Shown here: in pieces, positions 34,516-42,697 of the stretch
Position numbering within the stretch: position 1 is the stretch's first letter
How the letters are laid out: each line of letters opens with the position of its first letter
Source: Chryseobacterium jejuense
GTDB taxonomy: Bacteria; Bacteroidota; Bacteroidia; Flavobacteriales; Weeksellaceae
Direction: 5' to 3'
DNA length: 64,000 nt
NCBI RefSeq assembly: GCF_900100075.1
Contig: NZ_FNEG01000007.1
Location: 150,419 to 214,418 of the forward strand
Notes under the pieces: generated by a model
Told to the model about the DNA's origin: nothing
What the model saw: only the letters and a program-made list of their open reading frames with translations
Databases searched by the model: none
Program-made: the position numbers and the translations under genes

Positions 34516-35451
34516 ATGAAAAAGTCAAGTCTTTTTATTCTTTTACTACTATCAGCATTTTGTATGGCACAATTACATAAAGGGAAAATAGATACCCTGC
34601 TTATTCCAGAAATTGGTGGAATAAAACAAGCCATAGATATTAAAACAGATGATTCCGGAAAGCCAATATTGCTCTTTTTATCAGGAGGCCCTGGAAGCTC
34701 TATGAGAAAAAATGCTGATTCTTTTACAAAGCTTTTAAAAAGTAAATTCACCATTGTTCAGTGGGATCAGAGAGATGCCGGAAAAACGCTGGAATTAAAT
34801 CCTTCTCCAGTTCAGCCTTCAGTGGAGCTGATGGGAAAAGATACTTATCAGGTGATCAATTTCCTGAGAAAAGAATTAAAACAGGAAAAAATATACCTGT
34901 TGGGAAGTTCATGGGGAAATGCTTTAGGATTCTACATCGTTAGAAATCATCCTGAGCTGTTACATGCTTATTTTGCTGTAAATCCTGTGGTAAGCCAGCT
35001 AGAGAGTGAGAAAGAATTGCTTCAGATTTTAAAAGATCATTTCAAAGCAGATCCTGTTGCTTCTAAAGAATTAGCAAGTGTACAGATTCCGTTCAAAGTA
35101 GATGAAGATCTGTTTTATTTAAGAAAATGGCTTTTTTATAAAGATGGAAAACAATATGTAACCGGGGACGAATTCAAAAAGGGATTTCTTCAATGGTCAA
35201 AAACCTGGTCACCAGCTTGGAATGAAGTAATGAATATTGATCTTCCTAAGACTTTAAAGAAAGTGGATTGTCCTATTTATTTCTTTGTTGGTAAAAACGA
35301 TGTTCAAACTTCTACGAGAATTACCACCGACTATTTTGAAAAAGTAAAAGCACCGAAAAAAGATCTTGTTTTATTTGAAAATTCAGGGCATCAGATTCAT
35401 AAAGATGAAGCGGAAAAATTTCAAAATGCAATACTTCAGATCGTAAAATAA
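34516..35451 (+). CDS. Secreted alpha/beta hydrolase (prolyl aminopeptidase-like)
   Basis: The 311-residue protein has a signal peptide (MKKSSLFILLLLSAFCMAQ) and the S33-type features LSGGPGSSM (oxyanion), VQWDQRDAGKTLELN, nucleophile elbow LLGSSWGNALG, acid VGKNDVQ and histidine NSGHQIHKDE. It is likely a periplasmic peptidase or esterase. The long preceding gap (34284-34515) is AT-rich, with a partial inverted pair of GATTTGTAG/TTCGAAC-type segments but no gene. Confidence 0.88.
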   Translation: MKKSSLFILLLLSAFCMAQLHKGKIDTLLIPEIGGIKQAIDIKTDDSGKPILLFLSGGPGSSMRKNADSFTKLLKSKFTIVQWDQRDAGKTLELNPSPVQPSVELMGKDTYQVINFLRKELKQEKIYLLGSSWGNALGFYIVRNHPELLHAYFAVNPVVSQLESEKELLQILKDHFKADPVASKELASVQIPFKVDEDLFYLRKWLFYKDGKQYVTGDEFKKGFLQWSKTWSPAWNEVMNIDLPKTLKKVDCPIYFFVGKNDVQTSTRITTDYFEKVKAPKKDLVLFENSGHQIHKDEAEKFQNAILQIVK

Positions 35452-35465
35452 TCTGTGAAAAGATA

Positions 35466-35614
35466 AAAGGCAGGAAGCTGGGAGTGGGAAGCAGGAAGGT
35501 GCCAGGCAAATTATTTATAGCTGTTATTGGATTAAATGATTTAAAAAATCAATAAATAACGTGATAGTGTTTGTATACGGCTCATTTACTTCCCTCTTCC
35601 AGCTTCAGGCTTTC
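35466..35614. repeat. GGAAGCTGG-type inverted repeat element, copy 2
   Basis: Left arm GGCAGGAAGCTGGGAGTGGG (about 35469-35488) followed by further GGAAG units; right arm CTTCCCTCTTCCAGCTTC (about 35589-35606), in inverted orientation. Same family as 30134-30296. It occupies most of the gap between the hydrolase gene and the lysR promoter. Confidence 0.75.
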
Positions 35615-35655
35615 TGATCTTATCAAAACTATTAATTAGTATTATGATTATTTTG

Positions 35656-35675
35656 TAATTTTGTATCAGAATATT
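35656..35675 (+). promoter_or_regulatory. lysR promoter with putative autoregulatory site
   Basis: TAATTTTG (35656-35663) is a -7 box; GTATCAGAATATT (35663-35675) overlaps the expected transcription start. It is an exact copy of the 13-mer upstream of the mdaB-like operon. Overlap of the start site suggests autorepression. Confidence 0.6.
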
Positions 35676-35687
35676 AATAATTAAGTC

Positions 35688-36590
35688 ATGGTCAATTTAG
35701 AATGGTATCGTACTTTTAAGGCGATCTATAAAACCGGGACGTTAACAGGTGCAGCTGATGCCTTATTCATTTCGCAACCTGGGGTGAGTTTGCATTTAAG
35801 TTCACTGGAAGCGTATGTAGGATATAAGTTGTTCGACAGAACGGGTAGGAAGATGATTCCTACGGAGAGAGGAAAAGTATTGTTCAATGCAGTTGCAGAA
35901 CCTCTTACCAAGCTGGAAGATGTAGAAAAAAACTTTCAGAAGTCTACAGAAAAACATACGCCGACCATTAGTGTGGGGATGTGTTTTGAAACTTTTCAGA
36001 CTACACTGGAGCAATATGTTTCTTCATTACCTTTCAACCTGATTATCAGTTTTGGAGAATATCCTGAAATGCTGGATCAATTGGATAAAGGGATTCTGGA
36101 CCTTATTATTACTCCGAAAAAAGGATCTTCACCCAATATAGAGCATGAAGCATTTTCTTCGGAACAGATTATATTGGTTGGTGGAAAAGATGTAGACACT
36201 GAAGCTTTCAAAAAGGTGTTGAAAACAAAAGATGCAGAACAGATCGAAGCGTGGCTGAAGAATGAAAAATGGTACGGAACCACGGGAGATATGGAACATC
36301 TTTTCCAGTATTGGACTTTAAATTTTGGACATAAACCGAATTTCCGTCCGAATTATATTGTTCCGAACTTGAATTCAATCATCCGTTGCCTGAAAGGAGG
36401 AACAGGATTAGCTGTTGTACCGGATTTCTTATGCAAAAATGAAATAGAAAGTGGAGAAATTAAACTAATCTGGGAAGGAAAGAAAAAGTTGGAAAACACT
36501 TTGTATTTCGGATGTAGAAAAAAGACCAATTACCAAACAGAAATAGAACATATTAAGGGATTATTCCGTAAGGTGATGGGTAAAAACTAA
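35688..36590 (+). CDS. LysR family transcriptional regulator
   Basis: A 300-residue LTTR: N-terminal winged helix-turn-helix LEWYRTFKAIYKTGTLTGAADALFISQPGVSLHLSSLEAYVGYKLFDRTGRKMIPTERGK, then a periplasmic-binding-type effector domain. A 13-mer shared between its own promoter and the mdaB-ABM-DJ-1 operon makes that operon its probable target. The GNAT gene starts 10 nt after the stop and is probably co-transcribed. Confidence 0.93.
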   Translation: MVNLEWYRTFKAIYKTGTLTGAADALFISQPGVSLHLSSLEAYVGYKLFDRTGRKMIPTERGKVLFNAVAEPLTKLEDVEKNFQKSTEKHTPTISVGMCFETFQTTLEQYVSSLPFNLIISFGEYPEMLDQLDKGILDLIITPKKGSSPNIEHEAFSSEQIILVGGKDVDTEAFKKVLKTKDAEQIEAWLKNEKWYGTTGDMEHLFQYWTLNFGHKPNFRPNYIVPNLNSIIRCLKGGTGLAVVPDFLCKNEIESGEIKLIWEGKKKLENTLYFGCRKKTNYQTEIEHIKGLFRKVMGKN

Positions 36591-36600
36591 TCGGTTTGGA

Positions 36601-37107
36601 ATGAAGAAAGTTTTGGAAACAGATCGGCTTCTGTTAAGGGAATTAACCGTTGAAGATGCGGATAATTTTTATAAGCTGAATGAAAACCCTAATGTTATAA
36701 GATATACTGGAGATTCACCCTTTGAAGATATTCAAGAAGCTTATACTTTTTTGCAAAATTATAAAGATTATGAAGTCAATGGGTATGGAAGATGGGCTGT
36801 CATTGACCGATCAAGTCATGAATTTTTAGGATGGTGCGGGTTGAAATATGACCGTTCTAAGGATGAAACAGATATTGGCTTCAGATTCTTTGAAGAGCAT
36901 TGGAATAATGGATTAGCCACAGAAAGTGCTGCTGCTTGTTTAAAATATGGATTTGAAAAGTTAAACCTTAAAAAGATTATTGGGAGGGCAATGTCTGATA
37001 ATATAGCTTCTATAATGGTATTGCAAAAGCTTGGGCTGACTTTTGATAAGGAGTTTGATTTTGATGGTCACAAGGGTTTTATCTATACCATTCAAAAAAA
37101 CAGATAG
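36601..37107 (+). CDS. GNAT acetyltransferase (RimJ/RimL-like)
   Basis: A 168-residue acetyltransferase: ETDRLLLRELTVEDADNFYKLNENPNVIRYTGD, WCGLKYD, GFRFFEEHWNNGLATESAAACLKYGFEKL (acetyl-CoA loop) and RAMSDNIASIMVLQKLG are standard for ribosomal-protein or small-molecule N-acetyltransferases of this type. It lies 10 nt after lysR. The acceptor is unknown. Confidence 0.92.
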   Translation: MKKVLETDRLLLRELTVEDADNFYKLNENPNVIRYTGDSPFEDIQEAYTFLQNYKDYEVNGYGRWAVIDRSSHEFLGWCGLKYDRSKDETDIGFRFFEEHWNNGLATESAAACLKYGFEKLNLKKIIGRAMSDNIASIMVLQKLGLTFDKEFDFDGHKGFIYTIQKNR

Positions 37108-37111
37108 AAAA

Positions 37112-37588
37112 CTATGATAATGGACATTCTAAAATAATCATATCCCGCATCTGCAAACCGTTTTCATAAATCGGGGATGGGTAATTTTCAATAAAGAAAT
37201 CTTTACGTATCCCTATTTTATGAAAACCGTTTCTCTCATAAAACCTGATCTGCTGAAATCCTGTATCTGAAGTTCCTACACTTAGGACTTCATAATGATT
37301 GTCACGGGCAATTTCCTTGGCTTGATCCATTAAAATACTCCCAATTCCCTTGCTCCTGTAGTTTTCAATAACAGCAATATTTTTAATCTCTAGCTCAGTA
37401 TCACTGTTTTTGTATAAGGCCATAACGGCAATATTTTCAGCATCATCTTGAAGCAGATAGATATCACATTTAAAAATATACTGATTGATGGCCTCAACGG
37501 TTTCATCTGCCAGTAATAATAGCCCGTAAGGAATTTCTGAATCCTTTTCACTCTTATTAAAAGTATATTGCTCCATCTGTAAATTCAT
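37112..37588 (-). CDS. GNAT acetyltransferase
   Basis: A 158-residue (or 154 from the ATG at 37576) GNAT protein with the acetyl-CoA-binding motif A in NIAVIENYRSKGIGSILMDQAKEIA and the RFYERNGFHKIGIRKDFF tail. It converges on the other GNAT gene with 4 nt between stop codons, and the two sequences are not close paralogues. The acceptor is unknown. Confidence 0.9.
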   Translation of the reverse strand: MNLQMEQYTFNKSEKDSEIPYGLLLLADETVEAINQYIFKCDIYLLQDDAENIAVMALYKNSDTELEIKNIAVIENYRSKGIGSILMDQAKEIARDNHYEVLSVGTSDTGFQQIRFYERNGFHKIGIRKDFFIENYPSPIYENGLQMRDMIILECPLS

Positions 37589-37695
37589 GTAAATAATTGT
37601 ATAACCACGCAGGTTTGTTGATATGTGGTATGGGATTTATACAAAAGTAGGAAAAATAGCTACTGGAAGCTAATATTAGAAGTCTGTGATTTTTT

Positions 37696-38043
37696 GTTGG
37701 AAAACGCAAGGATGCAAAGATTGTCGGAGAATTATATTGTTTTTAAGGCGCAAGAATATTTCGACTTCGCTCAATATGAGATTTTCAGCTAGAATATACT
37801 GCTGTTATTTTGCCACTAATGAACACGAATAAATAATTTATATATAGTTCCAAATCTATGTGGTTTAAAAAATAATGGAACCCAAAGGTACATAGATCTT
37901 TAAGTGAAAATTATGCCCGCATAATTTTATTCATGAATTCGTGGCATTACAATAAGCGGTATTCAATTTTATCGCAGATAAAATCCTTGCGCCTTATAAC
38001 ATGTTGAAAGGAAAATTTCTTTGCGTCTTTGCGGTTTTCCAAC
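37696..38043. repeat. Palindromic repeat island 3 (full copy)
   Basis: The 579-nt gap between divergent genes contains a complete 348-nt nested palindrome. Outer module A arms are at 37696-37719 and 38019-38043, module E at left (AAGGCGCAAGAATATTTCG) and at right 37951-37996 (45 of 46 identical to island 2). Degenerate B arms follow (GCCACTAATGAACACGAATAA and ATTCATGAATTCGTGGC) around a central degenerate C (CTATGTGGTTTAAA, AAAGGTACATAGAT). A 15-nt insertion CGACTTCGCTCAATA interrupts the left E module. The remaining bases of the gap (37589-37695, 38044-38167) are AT-rich and show nothing. Confidence 0.9.
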
Positions 38044-38167
38044 ATATTCATAAGCACGTATTAATAACACTTTTTAACAAAAAACAGTAAAATTGGTAAG
38101 TTAGAGTTCCGTTTTTTTATCGCAAATTTGTTTAATCACTTTATATTAATAATTAAAATAAAGACTT

Positions 38168-39043
38168 ATGCAAAAGAAAACCTATACGGGGCAACCTGTA
38201 GTGACTTTAAATAACGGAGTGGATATTCCTGCTTTAGGCTTTGGAGTATGGCAGATGGAAGACCTGAAAGAATGTGAAAATGCTGTTATCAAAGCTATTG
38301 AAACAGGATACCGAATGATTGATACAGCAGCAATCTATCAAAATGAAACTGCGGTGGGAGCAGCGGTAAAAAACAGTGGAGTAGACAGAGATGAATTGTT
38401 TATCACGTCTAAAGTCTGGGTTCAGGATCATGGCTATGAAAAAGCAAAAAGTGCCTTCCAGAGAACACTGGACAGATTGCAGATGGAGTATCTGGATATG
38501 TATCTTATCCACTGGCCGTATGGTGATTTCTTAGGAACATGGAAGGCTTTAGAGGAACTGTATCAGGAAGGGAAAATTAAAGCAATTGGAGTTTGTAATT
38601 TTACTGTTGAAAAATTGGAAGAATTAAAAGCAAACTCAACGACTCTTCCGGTAATTAATCAGATTGAGCTGCATCCTGTATTCCAGCAAAAAGAATTACA
38701 GGTTTACGACAGAGAAAATAATATTGTAACACAACCGTGGAGCCCGCTTGGAAATGGAAATGCCAATCTTTTAAGCAATACTGATCTGAAAGCAATTGCT
38801 GAGAAATACGGAAAAACAGTGGCTCAGGTAATTCTGAGATGGCATTTACAGGAAGGTTTTGTTGTGATTCCGAAGTCTGTGACCCCATCAAGAATTGAAG
38901 AAAACTTTAATGTATTTGATTTTGAATTAACAGAAGATGAAATGAACGTTGTCCGTACTTTAGATACAGGAAAAAGACTATTCTTTGATCCAAAAGATCC
39001 TGAATGGGAACAGAAAATGTTGAATGCTGTAGCGGATATTTAA
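38168..39043 (+). CDS. Aldo/keto reductase (AKR5-like, glyoxal/2,5-diketogluconate type)
   Basis: A 291-residue AKR with NGVDIPALGFGVWQM, tetrad residues in YRMIDTAAIYQNETAVG (Asp, Tyr), FITSKVW (Lys) and YLIHWP (His), and the C-terminal FVVIPKSVTPSRIEENFNVFDF coenzyme segment. It probably reduces reactive aldehydes. It is flanked by repeat island 3 upstream and a solo repeat module downstream. Confidence 0.94.
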   Translation: MQKKTYTGQPVVTLNNGVDIPALGFGVWQMEDLKECENAVIKAIETGYRMIDTAAIYQNETAVGAAVKNSGVDRDELFITSKVWVQDHGYEKAKSAFQRTLDRLQMEYLDMYLIHWPYGDFLGTWKALEELYQEGKIKAIGVCNFTVEKLEELKANSTTLPVINQIELHPVFQQKELQVYDRENNIVTQPWSPLGNGNANLLSNTDLKAIAEKYGKTVAQVILRWHLQEGFVVIPKSVTPSRIEENFNVFDFELTEDEMNVVRTLDTGKRLFFDPKDPEWEQKMLNAVADI

Positions 39044-39060
39044 GTTTAATTAACATTATA

Positions 39061-39122
39061 TCTCCCGCAGATTCCACAGATACCGCAGATTTTTGATCTG
39101 TGAAATTTGTGAGATCTGTGGG
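39061..39122. repeat. Solo palindromic module D
   Basis: The element CCGCAGATTCCACAGATACC (39065-39084) followed by GCAGATTTTTGATCTGTG and GATCTGTGGGA forms a hairpin made of CACAGAT and CGCAGAT units. It is closely similar to the right end of island 1 (24548-24612). It lies between two same-strand genes and could attenuate read-through. Confidence 0.8.
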
Positions 39123-39216
39123 AATTTTATTTTCTGTCGGAGTGTGAGGAATGTCATCCATTGTTGAAAGTGAGGTGTTCTTATTTTTTGTACCTTTTTA
39201 ATTAAAATATTTTCTT

Positions 39217-40269
39217 ATGCTTTGGCCGGATACAATCAGTAAAAAATTGGGAGTACAATATCCTATTATTCAGGCTCCGATGTTTGGAGTAAGTACAGTG
39301 CAGATGGTTGCTGCAGCAGCCCGTGCAAACTGTCTGGGTTCTTTGGCATTGGCTGATCTGTCGGCAGATGAATCTATTGAACTGATTAGAGAGACCAGAG
39401 AATTAACGGATAAGCCTTTTGCGGTTAACATTTTTACACATCACATCCCTGAAATAACTGATGATTTAAAAGATAAATTTGTTACAACCAAACAGTTTTT
39501 AGAACAGCTGGCAAAAGATAATGATATTGAAGTAAGCCTTCCTGATCTGGAAGACCTCCAAGTAAGATCTTATCACGAACTTATTGATGTGGCTATTGAA
39601 GAAAACTGTAAAATTTTAAGTTTTACTTTCGGAAACCTGGATGACCTAAGTATTCAGAAGTTAAAAGAAAATGACGTAACGCTGATTGGGACCTGTACCT
39701 CTGTAAATGAAGCTTTGATATTAGAAAAATCAGGAATTGATATCATCTGTGTACAGGGCACAGAAGCTGGTGGCCATAGAGGAACTTTTGATACTGACCA
39801 TGTTCCGCAGATTGGAGGATTATCTTTATTATCACAGGTATACGATCATGTAGAAGTTCCGCTAATCTATGCAGGCGGAATTTATAACGGAAGAACTGTA
39901 AAGGCTGTAAAAGATTTAGGAGCACAGGGGTTTCAGGTAGGAAATCTTCTATTGGCTTCTCAAGAAAGTGCTTTGCAACCTTTTGAAAAAGAAAGGCTCA
40001 AAAAAGTGAGAGAAGATGAGATCATGTTGACGAAAAGCTTTTCAGGCAGATATGCAAGAGGAGTTAGAAACAAATACATTGAAGCTGTTGAAGACTCCGA
40101 ATATATCTTACCTTATCCTTATCAGAATAAACTGACAAACGCATTACGAAAAGCTGCAAAATCTAAACAGAATGCAGATTTTGTTGGAATTTGGGTAGGG
40201 CAGTCTATCCACGATTACAGTGAGCTTTCCACTGAAGAGATTCTGAGAAATCTCATATTTCAAATATAA
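39217..40269 (+). CDS. Nitronate monooxygenase family protein
   Basis: A 350-residue FMN TIM-barrel: QYPIIQAPMFGVSTVQMVAAAARANCLGSLALADLSADE at the start, DIICVQGTEAGGHRGTFD (FMN phosphate and catalytic His region) and IYAGGIYNGRTVKAVKDLGAQGFQVGNLLLASQES. It oxidises alkyl nitronates such as propionate-3-nitronate, or related nitro compounds. No operon partner; the gap before it holds solo module D. Confidence 0.93.
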   Translation: MLWPDTISKKLGVQYPIIQAPMFGVSTVQMVAAAARANCLGSLALADLSADESIELIRETRELTDKPFAVNIFTHHIPEITDDLKDKFVTTKQFLEQLAKDNDIEVSLPDLEDLQVRSYHELIDVAIEENCKILSFTFGNLDDLSIQKLKENDVTLIGTCTSVNEALILEKSGIDIICVQGTEAGGHRGTFDTDHVPQIGGLSLLSQVYDHVEVPLIYAGGIYNGRTVKAVKDLGAQGFQVGNLLLASQESALQPFEKERLKKVREDEIMLTKSFSGRYARGVRNKYIEAVEDSEYILPYPYQNKLTNALRKAAKSKQNADFVGIWVGQSIHDYSELSTEEILRNLIFQI

Positions 40270-40327
40270 GGGAAGTAAATGAAATTGTATTATCTTCGGA
40301 AATTAAATACAATTTTAAATTCTAAAC

Positions 40328-40774
40328 ATGAAAAAATTATTTTTGTTACTCGTTGTATTTTCAGCAATTGTATCGTGCAGTAGCAATGATGATGAACCAC
40401 AAACAAATAATGCCTCCATTATTGGGAAATGGTATATTGATAAAGCTGAAAAATATACATCAGGAAATAAAAAGACAGAAGTTAAAGCCTTCAGTGAATG
40501 TGAGAAAAAGGGGACTCATGAATTTAGAGAAAAGGATATGACGTCCACTACTTTCGCTCCTGAAAATAATAACTGTGTACAGACTGATGTTGTTACCAGA
40601 AACTATACTTATGATCCCACATCTAAAAAGTTTTGGTACGAAAACGAGAAAGATTTTCCTTATATCATTTCGCAGTTAACCCAAACGGATATGATACTTG
40701 AAAATCATCTTGATGATGTGGATGGTGACGGAATAAAAGATGTTGTCAAATTCTATTTTAAAAGAATCAAATAA
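40328..40774 (+). CDS. Lipocalin-like lipoprotein (paralogue 1)
   Basis: A 148-residue lipoprotein (MKKLFLLLVVFSAIVSCSS, lipobox Cys17). It has the small Bacteroidota lipocalin-like pattern: SIIGKWYIDKAE opening strand, a conserved Cys pair (SECEKKGTHEF and NNCVQTD) and a C-terminal LILENHLDDVDGDGIKDVV-like segment resembling a Ca2+ loop. The next gene is a diverged tandem paralogue. Role unknown; such proteins sit in the outer-membrane leaflet or periplasm. Confidence 0.82.
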   Translation: MKKLFLLLVVFSAIVSCSSNDDEPQTNNASIIGKWYIDKAEKYTSGNKKTEVKAFSECEKKGTHEFREKDMTSTTFAPENNNCVQTDVVTRNYTYDPTSKKFWYENEKDFPYIISQLTQTDMILENHLDDVDGDGIKDVVKFYFKRIK

Positions 40775-40835
40775 AAAAAGGAAATGTTTCTATATATTAA
40801 TTGTAGATCACTTTATCCTTTACATTAAAAAAAAC

Positions 40836-41270
40836 ATGAAAAAATTATTTCTATCTCTGGCTGTATTTTCTGCCATAGTTTCTTGTAGCGATGATGACGC
40901 TGCTCCGGAGCCCACCATTATTGGAACATGGAAAATAGGAAAGTCAATAACCTATCAAACCAGTACAAACAAAACGATAACTCAGGAACCAAACGGTTGT
41001 AGTGTACTAAATACAATGGACTTCGGAGAGGTTGATGCAAGATTAGTAGGATACGCTGCTAAGGATGATAAATGTGTTGAAGATTTTGCTGTTACAACGA
41101 AGTATACCTATAATCCCCAAACAAAGAAAATGATATTGAAGGATAATGTGAATATTTCGTCTACTGTTATACAGCTAACCAAAACGAATATGATTATTGA
41201 AGAACGTATGAATATAGATATGGATGGGATAGATGATATTGTTACAACTTATCTCACCAGAGTTAAATAA
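40836..41270 (+). CDS. Lipocalin-like lipoprotein (paralogue 2)
   Basis: From the ATG at 40836 the protein has 144 residues with signal MKKLFLSLAVFSAIVSCS, almost identical to that of the gene before it. It shares the IIGTWKIGKS opening, the Cys pair (NGCSVLNTMDF, DKCVEDF) and the closing INIDMDGIDDIV-like loop. A start at 40740 is open but overlaps the end of the preceding gene and precedes the signal peptide. The pair arose by tandem duplication and has diverged considerably in the mature part. A terminator follows. Confidence 0.84.
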   Translation: MKKLFLSLAVFSAIVSCSDDDAAPEPTIIGTWKIGKSITYQTSTNKTITQEPNGCSVLNTMDFGEVDARLVGYAAKDDKCVEDFAVTTKYTYNPQTKKMILKDNVNISSTVIQLTKTNMIIEERMNIDMDGIDDIVTTYLTRVK

Positions 41271-41273
41271 AAT

Positions 41274-41307
41274 AAAAATTCCTTTCAAAACTGAAAGGAA
41301 TTTTTTT
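41274..41307. terminator. Terminator after the lipocalin-like pair
   Basis: AAAAATTCCTTTCA and TGAAAGGAATTTTTTT pair over about 13 bp with a 4-nt loop and T-runs on both strands. It suits the convergent mpl gene as well. Confidence 0.9.
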
Positions 41308-41353
41308 ATGTTGAAGTTTGAGATATTATCACTTTAAAATTCTCAAATTAAAT

Positions 41354-42691
41354 TTATTTCGTCAGATCCAGTCCGCCAAAGTTTCCTGAGCTCATCATCA
41401 GATAAACTCCATCTGTTTTATCCAGTGTATTCCAGTAAGCGTGAAGATCTTCAGCATTAGTGAAAACTCTTAGATTTTCGTTTTTGAATTTCTCTTTAAT
41501 GAATTCCGGAGAAATAGGTTCCATTCTTTTGATTTTTAAAGCATCTTCAGAATAGAAAACAATGGCTTCTTCCAATCCGTCCATAGCATGGTCATACTGC
41601 TCTAAAAAGGCAGGATTTAAGCTGGAATAGGTATGGAGTTCAAGGAAGCCATACTTCTTTTCACTTTTAAATTGCTCCTTAAATGCTTTTACAGCAGCTT
41701 TTACCTTGCTTGGTGCGTGGGCAAAATCTTTATATAATGTTCCTTTATCTTCTCTTTCTACCTTTTCAAGACGCTTGGATGCTCCTTTAAAGCTCATAAT
41801 TGCTTCATAGAAATCCTCATCCATAATACCCAGTTGCTGGCAGATATGTCTTGCTCCTTCCATATTCAACAGGTTGTGAGCTCCAAAAACAGAAAGTGGA
41901 ACATCTCCCATTTCGGTTTTTAAATATACTTTCCCATTGTTGATCTCATATTCAGGAGTTTTGTAAGGAATTTTTCTGAAATAATTTTCAGCATTTTCCA
42001 CTACTTTCACTACCTCGGCATCTTCTTCATTATATACTAAAACACCACCAGGAGTAATGCTTGCTACAAATTTTCTGAACTGTTCAATATAATCATCAAA
42101 GGTCTTGAAAACATTGATGTGGTCCCATGCAATACCACTCATTAAAGCGATATTCGGTTGGTATAATAAAAATTTGGAACGCAGGTCGATAGGTGAAGAA
42201 AGGTATTCATCCCCTTCCAATACCATGAAATCATTATCCTGAGTCAATTTTACCATACAGTCAAAACCTTCCAGTTGAGCACCTACCATAAAATCCACAT
42301 CTTTCTGATGGAAATTCAGAACATGGAGAATCATAGAAGTAATAGTTGTTTTCCCGTGAGATCCGGCAATAACTACTCTTGTTTTATTTTTAGACTGCTC
42401 GTATAAAAATTCCGGGTAAGAATATATTTTTAACCCTAATTCTTTTGCCTTTGCCAATTCAGGATTATCCTGGTGAGCATGCATTCCAAGAATAACAGCA
42501 TCAATATCCGGAGTGATTTTTTCCGGGAACCAACCCATTTCCTGAGGCAATATTCCCTTTTTCTCCAATCTGGATTTTGATGGTTCAAAAATAGCATCAT
42601 CTGAACCGGTAACCTGATATCCTTTATCTTTTAAGGCGATGGCAAGATTGTGCATGGCGCTTCCGCCAATAGCAATGAAGTGGGTTTTCAA
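41354..42691 (-). CDS. mpl: UDP-N-acetylmuramate:L-alanyl-gamma-D-glutamyl-meso-DAP ligase Mpl
   Basis: Mpl reattaches the recycled tripeptide to UDP-MurNAc in peptidoglycan recycling. The 445-residue Mur-ligase-fold protein has the N-terminal HFIAIGGSAMHNLAIALKDKGYQVTGSDDAI, the ATP loop AGSHGKTT (110-116) and EGDEYLSSPIDLRSKFL. It has FAHAPSKVKAAVKAFKEQF of Mpl rather than the MurC DYxHHPTEI form. The first glycine-rich loop uses SHGKTT rather than THGKTT, as is usual for Mpl. Confidence 0.9.
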   Translation of the reverse strand: MKTHFIAIGGSAMHNLAIALKDKGYQVTGSDDAIFEPSKSRLEKKGILPQEMGWFPEKITPDIDAVILGMHAHQDNPELAKAKELGLKIYSYPEFLYEQSKNKTRVVIAGSHGKTTITSMILHVLNFHQKDVDFMVGAQLEGFDCMVKLTQDNDFMVLEGDEYLSSPIDLRSKFLLYQPNIALMSGIAWDHINVFKTFDDYIEQFRKFVASITPGGVLVYNEEDAEVVKVVENAENYFRKIPYKTPEYEINNGKVYLKTEMGDVPLSVFGAHNLLNMEGARHICQQLGIMDEDFYEAIMSFKGASKRLEKVEREDKGTLYKDFAHAPSKVKAAVKAFKEQFKSEKKYGFLELHTYSSLNPAFLEQYDHAMDGLEEAIVFYSEDALKIKRMEPISPEFIKEKFKNENLRVFTNAEDLHAYWNTLDKTDGVYLMMSSGNFGGLDLTK

Positions 42692-42697
42692 TTGTAT

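Noticed and set aside
24283..38043. CRISPR array in the repeat-rich gaps
   Set aside because: The repeats are inverted, not directly repeated at regular spacing, copies are kilobases apart, and there are no cas genes.
40740..40835. Longer lipocalin-like gene starting at 40740
   Set aside because: It would overlap the preceding gene and precede a clear lipoprotein signal.
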